Assembly (NCBI GenBank): GCA_963971285.1
Contig: OZ020247.1
Coordinates: 12,606,614-12,670,613, forward strand
Length of the DNA: 64,000 nt
Direction of reading: 5' to 3'
Origin: Astropecten irregularis
Lineage: Eukaryota > Echinodermata > Asteroidea > Paxillosida > Astropectinidae
A program made the position numbers and the translations under genes. Shown here piece by piece: positions 45,601 to 60,600 of the stretch. The notes beneath the pieces are model-generated. The model ran no database searches, was not told the DNA's origin, and saw only the letters and a list, made by a program, of their open reading frames with translations. Position 1 is the first letter of the stretch; the number at the start of each line of letters is the position of its first letter.

Positions 45601-48600
45601 GGTACGTACATTCTGCAGTATAGAGTGTAGCGGATGTCAGTTATTTTGTTGCCGGACAAAGTACGGGCGGGGACACACCAGTAATGGCGGGTGTTTCCTA
45701 CATGTACATACCTCCATGGTTGCGCCGTTTTATCAGCATACATGTACATGTACACGTATACATGTATATTTTCTTATATCTTTTTTAAATTTTTTTTTAA
45801 AGTAAAAGAAAAAAGCCTGACCAGTTGATTTGAATTAATCAATGAAAGCAATTAAGAAACATTAATAGTAATTGTGAATTTCAAGCTTTGCTGCAAACTT
45901 TTTTTTTTTAATAAATATTATTCAAACCATAATAGACTTTAATTAATTGTAAACTGTACCAACGATTGATTAAACAAATTAGAGAACAAAATACAGTAGG
46001 CCAAGAAGGCCTACTTGTTGGGCTGTGCATGTTCTCATTGAAGGATGTAAAATGTACATTTTTGTCATTTTTAATTTGATTTAAAACCCAACATGTTTCA
46101 GAAAAACAGTTTTTAACTAAAGACTTATGTATCCAGTAGGCCTTATACATGTAGTATTGGCTCAAAACAATTTGGATTTTCTGTACATTTTTGTCAAAAT
46201 GGTTTGTTCCTAAGGGTGGCAAGAATTGATTTTCGGGCATGCTGTAGCCCAGATAAAGAATTAACCACATGACATTCGGGAAAATTGCCAACCTTTCTTT
46301 TGCAACGTCACAGCCCAAGTTTTTGCCAACCAACATGGGGGAAACTATGGCGAGCTGTCAAAGGCAGGCATAACAAATAACCACAATTTAAACACAACGT
46401 TTCATAAACATTGAAAGATTGCTGAATGTAATGGAAACAACACAAGCAATGATGGTTTGTATTTTGTACAGCTATGGAAAGTTTGTAAAAATGTTGAATT
46501 TGGTCACGCAGTCTATCAAGAAAATGAAATGATTTGCAACATTTGGACACCCATACGGTACCATGGAGTATAAAGGAAAATTGCCAACCAGCATATCAGT
46601 GTTTGTAAACAAAAGAAAGGTCTATATGTTTGCTGTGGCACAAGTTTTCAAGGATTGTATTTCGCTAATTGCTTGAACACCTGTTATGGAATTATAATGA
46701 GTCACACACAAATATACACATGTGTGTGTACCAGTGGACAACTGTGGGTTGGTATTGATTTTTCTTAAATAATATTTTTTGGAGCTGAATAGAAAAATTA
46801 ATCATGCAGTTGTTATTGCCATGTGTGGAATATTGATTTGGGTTTAATAGAAATTGGGGAAGATTTCACAGGGATAAAATCTTTCCCTTTTGTTCATGTA
46901 GGATATATCCACATCTTTGCACACTGTGACAACAAGTGCTGAGTTTTAGACAAACAAAAACAGATTATCTTTAAAAGTCATACTACATGTACCATACTTT
47001 GGTACAAAATAGTGCTGCGATTTTTATCCTGTTTAAAGGTTAACCGACCCGGAATTAATTATCCGGTTACAAATATTCACTAACCGTTAACCGAAAGTGA
47101 AATGAAAAAAAAAAGAAGGGACGAACCTTTGGCTCATGCTCAACAATCCAAAAAATGTAAAATATAGAATTACAGTCAGTTATGTTGTCCATTTTGCCAA
47201 GTAGAAACATTCTTTTCACATACTGGATCTAAAAGAAACATTGTGTACTTGATCTACATGTTAATGCTTGATCTAAAGAAATAACTTAAAAGCATTCTGA
47301 CGATCACATTGAAGTAGATGTACATACCATAAATTGCACGCTTTGCACGTGATTACATAGGATAACTGTTTATCTGGGTTTTTTTTTTGGGGGGGGGGGC
47401 GGGGGTGGCAATCAGTAACTGGATATGAAATTACTCGATTTTGCCCAGCACTAGTATGAAACCAAAACAGAAATGTCCACAGATTTTTTACAGGATATAG
47501 CCTAAAGATAGACCAGGTACAAACATACCGCTGTATTCGAGAGTACAGGTAAAACAAAAGACCGAAAACAGTTTTGATCTCCGAGAAATCCTCACAACAA
47601 TTACCAAGTACAATTTCGCTTAAAACAATTGCAACAGTTTTTTTATCAATTGAGCTGAAAAGGGTTTGTTTTTATTGCATTCATGATAAATAAAATTATT
47701 AACAGACCGCAGCTGTTGTATTCAATTTTACCAAAGTACTAATCTAAAGAATGTTGATATAGATTTAGTTATAATCTTCTAACTTTCTCTCCCAGGTATC
47801 AACAAGTTTTTGTTCATCCTAATTGTGAATCACCCGTATTTTATATCATAAAGGCTTATAATTATGCACTTTCGACCTCGTCAATTGACATGTTCAGTTA
47901 CTGGACAATTTTTCAAATAAACAATGTGATGATTTATTTTATAAATAATCTGTGTGTCAGTTGAACAATTCCAAAAATTCAGGCATTGCTAATGCTTTGA
48001 CTGTTGTGGCTCCCTAGCATTGAATGTTTACACATACTATACTGTTCATTGTTATAAATGTAGCCTATGTACTGTATGCACAATACATTTGTACATGTCA
48101 TACGTGTATTGAACATGTGTTTTGCCCGAGTGCTGCTTATAAAATAATTTTAGGGCCTAATAATTCCAATTTAATTTAATGTACATGGGGAAAATTACAG
48201 AAGGAATTTAAACAGCCCTAATGCATGCACTGTGCTGTAATTTGATATCCTCACACAATATGTTAAGTACATACATTGTAAATTGTACTGGGGTCGATTT
48301 CACGAAGCCCTACGATCGATCGATCGCAACTCTAGATACGAAGGATAACCCATCATATCCTTTGACTTCTACGTGGGGCCACAACACATTGTAAGTGCTA
48401 CGATTGATAGTAAGTTACGATGAGTTTGGTGAAATCGACCCCTGTACAGGAAATACTCAATGGCTATTTAAACCTATATATATTTCACACTACATATCCC
48501 CTTATAGATCCTTGTTGAAACCGGATCTGCCCCGGTGCAGACCAGCAAGTTTTTTAACCGGATCGAAGAGACGCAACATTCAGTATAGTATAACTGTCTG

Positions 48601-51600
48601 GTAAACCGGCTCATACAACACAGATCACGGTGAATTGAATGCAGCTGCCGGGTTGAGATTTTCAACCCTGGCCCCTACCAGGGTTGATTGTGATCCGGTA
48701 AGGCCATCCGACCCGGGTTCGCTCGGGGTTGAAACTTTTCAAGTGTGAAAATAAAAAAGGTTGAACAAATCTTGGGGTTTGATCCGGTTCCAATCCCGAG
48801 ATTTTGGATAGGGTGAAAATATGCTACATGTAGGCCTACATGTGCAGGGTAAATTATGTGCACAATTTTGTGCAGGTATAAAATATGTATATGTAGAGCT
48901 TCATGTACTGTACATGTACACTGTACATTGTACATTGTGTACTGTACATGTACATTGTACTCTTTCAAACCACAAACCTTACCCCCCCCCCCACCTTTTT
49001 GCACACAACTGTCAATGTTTATATAGTCAACTGTCACCAGTGAAATTGTGGTCACCAATATGCATGGTACACAATACATGGTGTACAGTACATGTTGATG
49101 CACACTGTACTGTATATATACATGTCTGTACAAATGTACACTGTACGTATAGTATGTGGTGAGAGTAGTGGTGAACTTTAGTATAACATTGAACAGGATG
49201 TGGTTTGAGATGGGTTTATGGTTCGTTCTGCCCAAGTACTATGCACATGTAGGCCTACTCGTATACATAGTGCTGTTAGTCATGGGATCATCCTTCTGTA
49301 GATTGACATGTCATGCTGCACGTTTCTATCTCAACCATAAAGGAAGGAACAGCACCAATTTTATGGCGTCACTTGAGTAAGATCCTGCGAGTAGGATCAA
49401 AATGTCAAGCCCTCCACACTCTAAGCATTGAATCAAATCAAGATACTACTCACCAGGGTCCAATTTCATGGCCCTGCTTAGCACCAAAATTTGCTAACCA
49501 TGAAATTTCCGTCTTAATAAAAAACAGAATTAACGACCACATTTTCTTGTAACGTGTTGTGTATCACTTGTGATTGTTTTTTGGCTGTTCGCTGACCATG
49601 AATATCAAATGGAATCTTTTAATGGTGGTTTGTTTTATTGAGCGAGACATTTTGTGCTAAGCAATTTAATTTGTGCTTAACAGCTCCATGAAGCTGGCCC
49701 CTGATCCCAGCGTGAACACAACATTGAATTTTAAAATGAAAAAGTTCAAAGCAATACATTTCACATAAAGCTTTGATTGGTAATCCTGTATTTAGAAATG
49801 GAGGGATTTTATTTTAGCTGAGCCAATCTTAAGCATTCCAAATGGGTCTGTTCTTTTATTACCTTGGTGGTTCTATTGCTACACACTTGAATTATTTACA
49901 CACATCCTTGCAGTGTTAGGTCAATAGCTGAAGACACTATTACACAATTTGCAGAGAGTTAATAATTGAGTAGCTGACTGGTATTAATATTTATCATACA
50001 TCAACTTGAACCAGTGCATCTCATTTACATGTACGTTGATGGGGCGTACTTTGATAATTTCTGTATTTTTGCACTGATTCAATTTGTCTCAGTGGCGGTT
50101 CTAGGGGGCTAGGAGGGGCTTGAGACCCCCAAAATTGTGTCTAGCCCCCCCCCCCCTCCCCAAATGCAACTGAAAAAAAAAGCTGAATAATACTGGATCT
50201 TTTCAGTTATTACGCGCCAATTACATGAACAACGTGTTGTGTAGGTTACAATGCATGCTTTTCTACTCCTAATACAGGCCTGCAACTTTTCCTCGGATCA
50301 GCTGATTTCCTCTTTTTTTTCACTTCACTTTCACTTCATTGAAAATTAAAAAAACCCACTGTACTAAAGTATGGTAAAGATTGAAATGTCCTCATTTTTT
50401 TGATAAGTCCAAGTTGCATGCCTGCTAAATAAGACATAACGGAAGTGAATGTTCGAAGAAGGGTCTAGTCTAGCCCACCACGGAGGCTCTTCTTGCCCCC
50501 CCCCCAAAAAAAAAAATCATGGCTCTTTTAGCCTCCCACAAATATTGGCTCTAGAACCGCGGCTGATTTGTTGTGTTTTTATTTGTTTGTTGTGCAGGGC
50601 TTACTCCATGGTAGATTCGTCCAGGGTGTCCACGTTTGTCATCTCCATCCTTCTCATTGTCTATGGCAGCTTCAGGTAAGAACTCAGGGGGGATGAGGGC
50701 CACGGGAATGGGAGACTTTGGAGAACTGGTCTTGAAGTCAACAGCACGCAATAGTGAGCAATGCGCGCGTTGTTTTGCGTACGCGTGCGTGCGCTGTTGA
50801 ATTGAAGACAGGTTCTCCAAAGTCTCCCATACTGTAGACCTTTCTTTTGTTTACAAACATTGACTGGTGGTTGGTAATTAAACTTGGCATGGGCGGCCAA
50901 ATAGTGTAAATCATTTCGTCTTCTCGAAAGACAGCGTGACCAAATTCAATTTTTTTTAATAAACTTCCCATAGCTGAAGAAAATGCATACCATCATTGCT
51001 TGTGTTGTTTCCATTACATTCAGTAAGTTTTTGAACCGGATTGAAGAGACGCAACATTTTACACTACATATGGTGAACTGGTTCATACAATACAGATCAC
51101 GCGTCACACAGCTCCAAATGCAGTTTGGAACCGGGTTGAGATTTTCAACCCTGCTCCCTACCAGGGTTGATTTCGATCCGGCTAGGCCGTCCTACCCGGA
51201 TTGGCTCGGAGTTGAACATTTTCAAGTGTGAAAAGAGTTGAAAAAAATCTCAAGGTTTGATCCGGTTCCAGCCCCGAGATTTTGGATAGTGTGAAAAGAC
51301 CTCTGCACGGGACGTGGATCTGCAAGATCATTGATCGTCTGTTGAAACAAACGGCCCTATGTAGACACTTCCTTTTTTTATCCTGAGAGAGAACTGTGGT
51401 GGGAGTGTAGTCAGATGATCGACTGTCCAAAAAAGAAAGTTGATTTCAGATTTACTCTGAGGCACAACATTTGTTTGCTTCCTATCAGTTTGCCGTTTAC
51501 AGATCACGATTTTGAAAGTGTAACGTCGATATTTCGCGTAAGATCCTGGATATGATGAAGATCGACTGTCCAAAAAAGAAGGTTGATTTCAGATTTACTC

Positions 51601-54600
51601 TGAGGAACAACATTTGTTTGCTTCCTATTAGTTTGCCGTTTACAGATCACGATTTTGAAAGTGAAACGTCGATATTTCCTGTAAGATCCTGTACGTGATG
51701 CTTTTTATGAAGAAAGTAGAGGCATGATTCTCTATAGTTGAACCCCATACTGCCTGGATAGAGAGAGAGGTTCATGCCATCTCACGCGCATCGACAACAC
51801 GCTATCTCTCTACTTATGCATGTGTACTCCCCACCACTACATGTACTCTGGACAAGAGTATTATACAGAGCTATGTAATGCATGGACCAGGTGCCCTGGC
51901 CCTCAGTCTGCCGCATGAAAAATCCATAATTGCATCAATGCCCAGCCACGCGCTGTAGTCTAGATGATAATGATTTGGGCGTCTGTGTTGTCGACATGAG
52001 CGGCAGCGTGCTCGCTCGGTTGCGAAAGGACATTTCAGGGTTGTTTTGTTTTTTTGATTGCAGGGGGTGCGCTGTACTTCTCTTGTTTTTTTGTCTTTTT
52101 ATTGATAGTCGAATTTAATATTTGATAAAAGGTCTATTCGGAGACAATGCAGCACTGAAAACAATTGGCTATTGTTTTGTAAGCAGGAAGTAATGTACAG
52201 TACATGTCTAGGTGTACATGGTGTAGGTTCATCTTAAAATATAGTTTTATCTGCTTGGTTTTCAAAATGAAACTGCATGATAACTTATATCTTCTTACTC
52301 ACGTGTATATTCTTACATAAATTTGTATGGTTTTGTAAGTTGCTTTTTTAAATGTCTGTTTTGAAAACTTGTTCTTTGTTTTTATAAAATGTGGAATTAT
52401 GTACAATACATCAATTCTGACTAGTAATAAAACCCAGTTGTTGTTTTTTTCGCTCAGCAAACAAACCTTTTCCGATGTTAAAGGTAATCATACTTTGGTT
52501 TTTGTCAAAGAAATAAAAATTTATGGGCAAAATTATCAAGACAGATACAGTAACAGTCATCTGTGAAAATTTCAGTCCCATACGAAGCCCACTTTTTGAG
52601 AAAAGAGTGAAAAACCGCCTCAGTATTTCTTTAGTCTTTTCTCTTTTATTTTTGATTTTTTAAAAGATCAAAAAGATTTTCGGTCGTTGTATTACTAATT
52701 TCCGGATAAATACACCATCTCAGGCGTAAAAAGTTTTTAAACGGTATGTTTCTACCACCACCATCTTCATACCCTGTAAGTTATATGTACATAATTCTGT
52801 GAAGATTTCTGTTTTGGTTTCCTACCAAAGTATGATACTACCTTTAAACAAATCTATCCGTGTAAACTTGACTAGAATTTGGTCTCAGGCATGATGCGGG
52901 CTATGCACATGTATATTTAGAGCCATGCAGTATTAATGAACAAAACTGCATTTAGGTTACTGGTACATGTACATGTGATTCTTATAAGGCCAGTGGATAA
53001 AGCAAAGTTAATCCCACTTTATAATACTTCCTGCAAATTGTGATGCCAAGTGCATTTTGTTGACCAAACAATCGATGCGTGCTCTGTTGGGACACGAGAA
53101 CATTTGCTTGGATTCCCAATTCGGCATGTTTGAACCGGGATCTTAACGTGGACCTGTTACAAGTCCTGGTTGTCACGACTTGATTTGCTTTTGGACAGCA
53201 AAATACAAACACAAGAGAAGCCACCTCTACAGTTTCATGATTTGCTTGTTAAAGGTATCATACTTTGGTAAGAAACCAAAACAGAAATGTTCACAGATTT
53301 ACGTAAAACTTACAGGGTATGAAGATGGTGGTGGTTAGAAACATACCGTTAAAATGTGTGCACCTGAAATGGTGTAGGCCCTATTTATCCAGAATTTTGT
53401 AAAACAATGACCGAAAATCTTTTTGATCTTTTAAAAGGTCAAAATAAAAGAGAAAAGACGTAAAGAAATACTGTGGCTGTTTTTCACTGTTTTCTCAAAA
53501 AGTGGGCACAGTATGGGACTGGAATTTTCACAGATGACTGTTACTGTATCTTCCTTGATATTTTTGCCCATGAATCTGTATTTCTTTGATAAAAACCAAA
53601 GTATGATATTACCTTTAATGCTGTGTTTCGTCAGGAGGGTTTGTTTTGTATCGGTTATGTGACGTCAGGAGGTTGGGAATCGTAAGATCTCTTCCGAATT
53701 ACATCACGCTGACAGATATTTGAGAAACATGTATCAAGAGTTCATACTGAGTGAAGTCTTAGTATGGTTTAGCCTGTCCCTGGTTCCCTGCTGCAATGTT
53801 GAAAATGATTCAGGTGAGAAGTGAACGGCAAATACCCGGGGACTCCGGTTGCAATGTTTGTTCACGAAGAGTGTGAATGACACCATTCCTGTAGCAGTTT
53901 GGTTCCCTTACCTTCAAATGGAAGTAGACAGATATACGTGATGATGTACGTGGTAGGCTTAGGTGTGAATCGATTCCAAATTTTTAGGAATCGGTCCTGT
54001 GAATTGGCGATTTTGTATTTTGAGTTTTGATTCCAAAATGAATACATGGTACATCTGATTTTCTCAATTGCACGACTACAGCTTAGGTGCCGTCTCGAAA
54101 TTGACTGTCCGTCGGCGCCGCATTCTTTCTGCAGGATCCTGCAGACTTTTTAGACAACTTTTTAACGACTTTTTTCACTTCACTCTCATGGCATCGCAAA
54201 TTGGAAAAAAACGGACAAAGTATGGTATAAAATGGAATTTCATCGTTTTTTGTTCAAGTCCAATTTGCATGCCTGATGTCTGGAACGCTTGAACATTAAA
54301 ATAACAAAAGGTTATAAATATGCGAGATCTTCCGCGGACCAACCCGGGCCATTATGCGGGCTGACAAGCTCATTTACATATGAATAGTTCGTTCAAGCTC
54401 GCCTGTTTGCAAAGCTTCTAAAATAGCATCATCACAATAATTTTGCAGCATTTTTTATTCTTCAAATTTTGAAACAAGTTAAACTCAAATAACTAAATAA
54501 GCACTGTTGAAGAGAGATGAATATTATGTACTGTAGGACTCAATGCCTTTGTCTTGTTGAATTCTTATGAACTCCGCACGTCACCTCCAGAAGTTTGCCT

Positions 54601-57600
54601 TTATTTTAATGCTATTTTTGTCACGATTGCCCACACACAGTGTTGCGCTTTCTCAACCACTGAAAGCACCTCTCTCTGTTGGACTTTGGTTTTGCAAAAG
54701 GCCCAAAATGTACATTTCCTCTCAGCCAGGACATCAAGAGTAAGAATTACAATGAAAATATAAACACTGCATGACCATGATTAAGAATAAAACTAGGATT
54801 TGAATAAGAATTGCCTTGTAGTTGTACATTGTATACGAAACAAAAGCAAACTTAACGAAAAGTGTGTAGTAAACAATACAAAATTTAAAACATTATGTTG
54901 GATAAAATGGTGGCAATTTGTCGGACCTTAAATAATGCATCGTGATTGGTCAACTTGTCAAGGGGCGTGGCCTACTGGAACAGTGTATTGCTGGACGGGC
55001 TTGTGATGAGAACGCATACGGCCGACTTTCCTGCTCATTCATTGCCAAGAGTCGCCGCGCGGCGATGATTTGAAGCTCAACAGAGCAAACCATAACCCGT
55101 CAGCGCAAAACAACCCTGTCATGAATTCAATCATAATTGCGTGGACTTGTTCAATGCTGTACCCAGGTACGCGCATACATATGTACATGTACCTGTGTGT
55201 ACACGTAATACATACCTACATCATGCAAGCCCGGTACCCTGAAGAAACGGTTAGCAGCACACTGTTTGTTAATCACATTAGCCATGTCATATTCTCCGCC
55301 TGGACGGCCTAGCTGCATGCCTCGGGCTAGTTTCACACTCTACAGACTCTTATCCATCACGTTCCCTGCTTCAAATCCTGTGCTAAGGTACCACAGCCTC
55401 TCCGCCATTCCCTCTTGAATGTCGAAGATTAATTTGTGCCCATCTCTCTCCACTGAAAAGATTCTGAATCTGATATCAATTGTGCCCTATGCTACCCGAT
55501 TGAGTGATTATTACTATCAGATTAAAAAAATATCAATATGGTTTTCCATTTTTCCTGAGAACTTATTGTATATGTTTTTTTTGGGGGGTGGCTTAAAGGT
55601 ATTAAGCCATACTTTGGTTTTTGTCAAAGAAATGCAGATTAGGAAAAATATCAAGACAGATATAGTAAAATTTATCTGTGAAATTCCTAGTCCCATTTGG
55701 GGCCGACTTTTTGAGAAAACTGTAAAAAACGCCCATGGAATTTCCTTAATTTTTCTGGATATCTGGATAGCAGAAATACGGCAAAAAAAATCTTACCCCC
55801 TCCGAATCCTTCACTGTTACACCACGCTTTCAAAATGCTACTAAATCGTTCAGACGAACGATCTTGTTAAAAGACACTAAATCTTGATTTCCTTGAAAAA
55901 CCCAGCATCTGATGAAGCAAGATTTTCCATGGTGACTGTTTGCACTGTTACAAACTATTGTGTCCAATTTTTGTCTCAAATTCAATAATTTTTTTTGGGG
56001 GGGACTTGCATATCCTGTATGCTGCCTTAAAAAGTAGTCCCTTCACCCCATACAAACCTCAAATCAATAAAAATTATTTTTGTAGTTATTAATAATGTTC
56101 TTACTTCTCTGAAGGTTTTGACAGCAAGGCCCCTTATAGCTCTGAATGGAATATTAAAACCCTGTCCAGGCCTTCATTTTAATAAAAATGAGGACAGCTG
56201 CAATTCGCTCTACTTAAATCAACGTAGAGAATTAAGGAGAGTGATTTGCTCTCACTAACAAAAATCACGTAAAGTTTTGCTTGTCTTCTTGAAATTTCCG
56301 TATTTTCTGTCAAGGGTAAATGTTAGCTATAAAAATTCATGTGATGTTTGAAAAAAAGACAGCTCTTTTTTCGCTCTTCTTGGAAAACATTAAGGAGAGC
56401 GGAGGAGAATGATCACTCTCACTCTCCTTAAAGGTACAATACATGATTGGTAAAGGTCACAGGACAACACTCTTACTTTGTCTAACCAAACATGTACATG
56501 AAATAATAAACCTGTGAAAATTTGAGCTCAATAAGACATCTGAGTCACGAGAAAATAGCGAAAAACCTGACTTGATTTTTCTTATAAAACATGAAGAATA
56601 GTTTACTTTATGTTTGTTCCAAAAATCGTTCAGACGAACAATCTTTGGAAAAGACACTAAGTCTTGATTTCCATCTGATGAACCAGGATTTCCCATGGTG
56701 ACTGTTTGCACTGTTTATGATCTGTTGAGTCCATTTTCTGTCTCAAACTCAATAATTTGTTTTTGGAGGCCTTGCAAATCCTATATGCTCCCTTTAAAAA
56801 TCAAGGTCTGCCTGTCAATACTGTGGAAAATAGGAAGAGCCCACAGCTAGCTTGGAGCTATTGTCTAAGAATTTTTTGGAGATTGTAGTTTCTGGAGCCA
56901 GGAGGACGATAACATGTCACCTGCAGGTGACATCCTTGCAAAGTGACTACTCTGGCTAATGGAAATACATGTAGTTAAAGCCAAGGGCAGACACATTAGT
57001 GGTATTAAATTAATGGCTGGTTTTTATGGGATCGAAATATTGCAGCCTGTAGGCGGTAGAAAAAAAAAGGAGGGAAAAATTGTTGAGAAGAAGACGTACT
57101 GAAGCGAACCTGTAAGACATAGGCCTAATCTTACCGATGATTATTTTGTATAGAATTCAGACCGCAGCTTGTGCTGTACGCCTCGGCCCTGAAATATTCA
57201 GGTGAATTTTCACATGTATTTTTCAATAGGATCAAATGCTTTATAAGTAAAGGCCTAAATGGGGCAGAATGACAATTCATAATTAATGGTTTGTTAATTG
57301 ATGTGTGAAATTGGTTGGGAGGATCAAAATCCTTTATTTATGTATTTTGTTTTAAGTTTAAAGGTATAATACATGATTGGTGGTGCATGGTCACAGAACA
57401 GCACTCACACTTTACATGAAATGATAAACCTGTGAAAATTTGAGCTCAATCGAACATCTTAGTTACGAGAAACTAGCAAAAACATTTTTCTCGTAAAAAA
57501 TAAAGAATGGGTTTGATCTTACCCCGAGATCAAAAACATTTCTCTTTGGGTATGTTACCAATCTTGTACTGTACCTTTCAGTTCAGTTTAAATAATAATA

Positions 57601-60600
57601 TTTTCATGAACCCTGTACATAGTCATACTCTCTGTGTGTCAACTGTTTAAAGTGATGCACTCTGTACACAATGACATATTAGAAGACTAGTACAAGTGCT
57701 TTGTCCTATACATGTACACGTACAGTATGCATTTTTTAAAGTGTTTGCTTTACATGCAGGCCTAATGGGCAATTTTAACTGACTTTAACCTATTCCTTGA
57801 TCAATAATTCTTGAAAGACTCCAATTTAAAAACATCTTATTGGAATGAGCAAGTATACCACTTATGGTTCTCAAAATGCATGCAAAAATGCAAAAATTTA
57901 CGTATAACTTTCAGGGTATGAAGGTGGTGCTGGTAGAAACATACCGTTAAGAAATATTTCCACCTAAAATTGTGTATTTATCCAGAAATTAGTCAAACAA
58001 AGACCAAAAACAGTTTTGATCTCGGGGCAAGATCAAAACCATTCTTTATGTTTTATAAGAAAAATTTAGTTCTTTTTTTTTTTCTATTTTCTTGCGACTC
58101 AGATGTCCGATTGAGCTTAAATTTTCACAGGTGTGTTATTTTATTTACATGTTGGATGGCACAAAGTGTGAGTGCAGTTCTGTGACCTTTACCAATCATG
58201 TATTACCGGTTTACCTTTAAAGCTGTCATGCCTTAGACGGTCTTAAAGGGCTTGGACCTAGATGGTCTATAAGTTAGACCATTGCTATGAAGCAGTCTTT
58301 ATACTGCTTAGCCATTCTTTTAATAGTTAGCCTGCTTGTTAAAGCTGTCTTTGTTTGGAATTTCCCTTTAATACTTGATTGTATCATGTACAATAATAAT
58401 TTCTGTTGGTCAAATGGCGTTGGAATTATTGAATTGTCGAAGATTTAAACAGAAAAGCCTTGTGCCGACAGTGGTATCTGGGGAACACACTGAATCCTGT
58501 GGTTGATATACTGACAAGAGGTGTGCACATTGTTCATATGGTGCATGTTGTGCCCATCACAGAGTGGAAATGTTTTTCGAGCCCTATTTTCAGTTAAAAA
58601 AGTATTAATTTTATTGTCTTTTAATTGTCTTTTTATTGTCTTTTAATTAATTTCTTTTAGATCCTTAAATATGGACCAGGAGGAAAAGGAGAAGAATTTA
58701 CGAGAAGACAAAGATGCCTCGGCACAGAGCCCCAACCCTAACGCACCAGTCACCAGTGAAAATGGTAAGACCAAAAAACTTGACACTTACGCACTTGTAC
58801 GTCCAGGGTTGATTTTGAACAAAAGATGTCTATTTAAAAATGTGTTCACACCCACCAAAAAGCGTGATTATTTGCGTTGCAATTCAAATTGCGATTATTT
58901 TTCCTGTCCACACAGTTAGAAAAAGCGCGAACCAAATTGCACCGGTACGATTTCTTAATCAAACTGCGCATGCCTGATTCTAATGTGTAACGCATGATCG
59001 ATGATGATCGCCTTGCATGATGGGATATAAAAAAAACCCACTTTTTTGAGTGGCGCACAGTTCACACAGCTAATAATTGCGACTATTTGCAAAAAGATGC
59101 ACTATAAGTGCGATATGAATCTCGATTTGAATCGCAATTCAAAGATTCAAATAGATTATTTGCGTCCACACACAAATAAGCGTGATTATTTGCGCTGCGA
59201 TTTAAATCGCGACCCAAATAATCACACCTATAGTACACAACTACACGTATACAGTGTACGTGTATTTTCTTGACAATGAGAAGTTTGAACAAGAAAACGA
59301 TCACCTGCATACATGTTGGCATGACTTGTGTGCATACATACATACTACATGTGTGCATACAACAGTATGTGATTGTATGCAGCCTGCAAAAATGAACAGA
59401 CTGTGGATTTGTATTACAGTGAAATGCATAATATTTGCCATTTAAACAAAATCAATCTCAATATACTGTAATTCAGAACTCTAAAAATAACAAGCGTGAT
59501 ATCATGATTCACTCTGGCCCAAACATCTGTGTCGTATTTTACCGAGCCTGGGGTTTCCCTTTGTTTGCTGTTCCATGTACATAAGTACAAAAGATTGCTA
59601 CACTGATGTGAAAAATTCCCCTGTAGCATTTTTATAAAGGAAAACCGACATGTAGCATATGCATTGTTATTATTTGTATTAATTATGGGTGGATGTATGG
59701 TAGAAGGGCCTGACGTTTCGATACAAGCAGGATCATTTTCAATGGCTGAACAAAAAAAAAAACCAACAACAACAACAAAGAATTGAAACATCTGGCACTC
59801 CCAACTCCATATGGCTGTATTGCATTAATTTAGCATTACAAATCAGTCGTTCAATTTGATGTATTCAAAAACAATGAAATATATGTTAAAAACATTGTAT
59901 CAATTAAACATAAAAATAAAAACCCTGACATTACAAGCAACATAAGAAAGGAACAGTGTTGTAGTCGAGTACCAAAATTCGAGCACCGAGTAAATTAGAA
60001 AGCTGACTATTGAAAGAACAATGACTCAAGAGATCTAAGCTGGAAGGTGGCGCTTTTCATAGTTACACACAGTGCCGAGTATGGGCCGAGTCCGAGTACA
60101 AAAACATTGAGTGCATCCCAAGTATTTTTGAACTAGAACATAGCGCCATGCGCCCATTAGAGAATGTGATGCATTTGTGTATATGATGTGCACAACCTCT
60201 CCCCCACATACGATCTTTCCTTACCTTGTTAGTTAGAAAATGCCGCATGTGATGAACGCGGTCCATAAAAAGAAGGTTGCAATATTTTTTGTTTGTAGGA
60301 CAATATTCAAATTCGAGTACAAGTACTCCAACACTGGAAAGGAAAACACATTTAACCCTCTCATGAACATGTAGGCCTTAAGAATAGTACAAATATATTT
60401 TTTATTTCATCAGCGTTTTCACGAAGAGCCACTTTGCCCACCTGGGCGCTGAAACAAAGTTTTGAGAAAATCGGCTTTTAAGTATGTTCCTTTTTAAATT
60501 GAATATTTCGCCCATTTTTAGAGGACATGTTGATTAATTGTTCATACCGGTTTCAAGCTGAAGACTTTCACTTAATACACGATGTACTAATTAAGAGTTG

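Larger units (their letters stand above)
39606..50597 (+). other. SPPL3 intron 1
   Basis: An 11-kb GT-AG intron. It contains the duplicated hairpin module, a 1.5-kb hAT-like element, several fold-back repeats, TGTACA-rich DNA (44930-45035, 48895-49150) and unrecognised AT-rich sequence (for example 43440-44640, 45780-47030, 47760-48289). No further exon was recognised. Confidence 0.75.
50676..58660 (+). other. SPPL3 intron 2
   Basis: An 8-kb intron with fold-back N, repeats J and O, a 143-bp tandem duplication, MITEs A and B, three blocks of a GAACGATCTTTGGAAAAG-type repeat shared with intron 3, and unrecognised AT-rich DNA (for example 51700-52470, 53620-55590, 56800-57355). Confidence 0.75.

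Noticed and set aside
48675-49235. A 186-codon minus-strand frame
   Set aside because: Composed of TGTACA-rich, Tyr/His/Val-heavy sequence and a dispersed repeat; no domain is seen.
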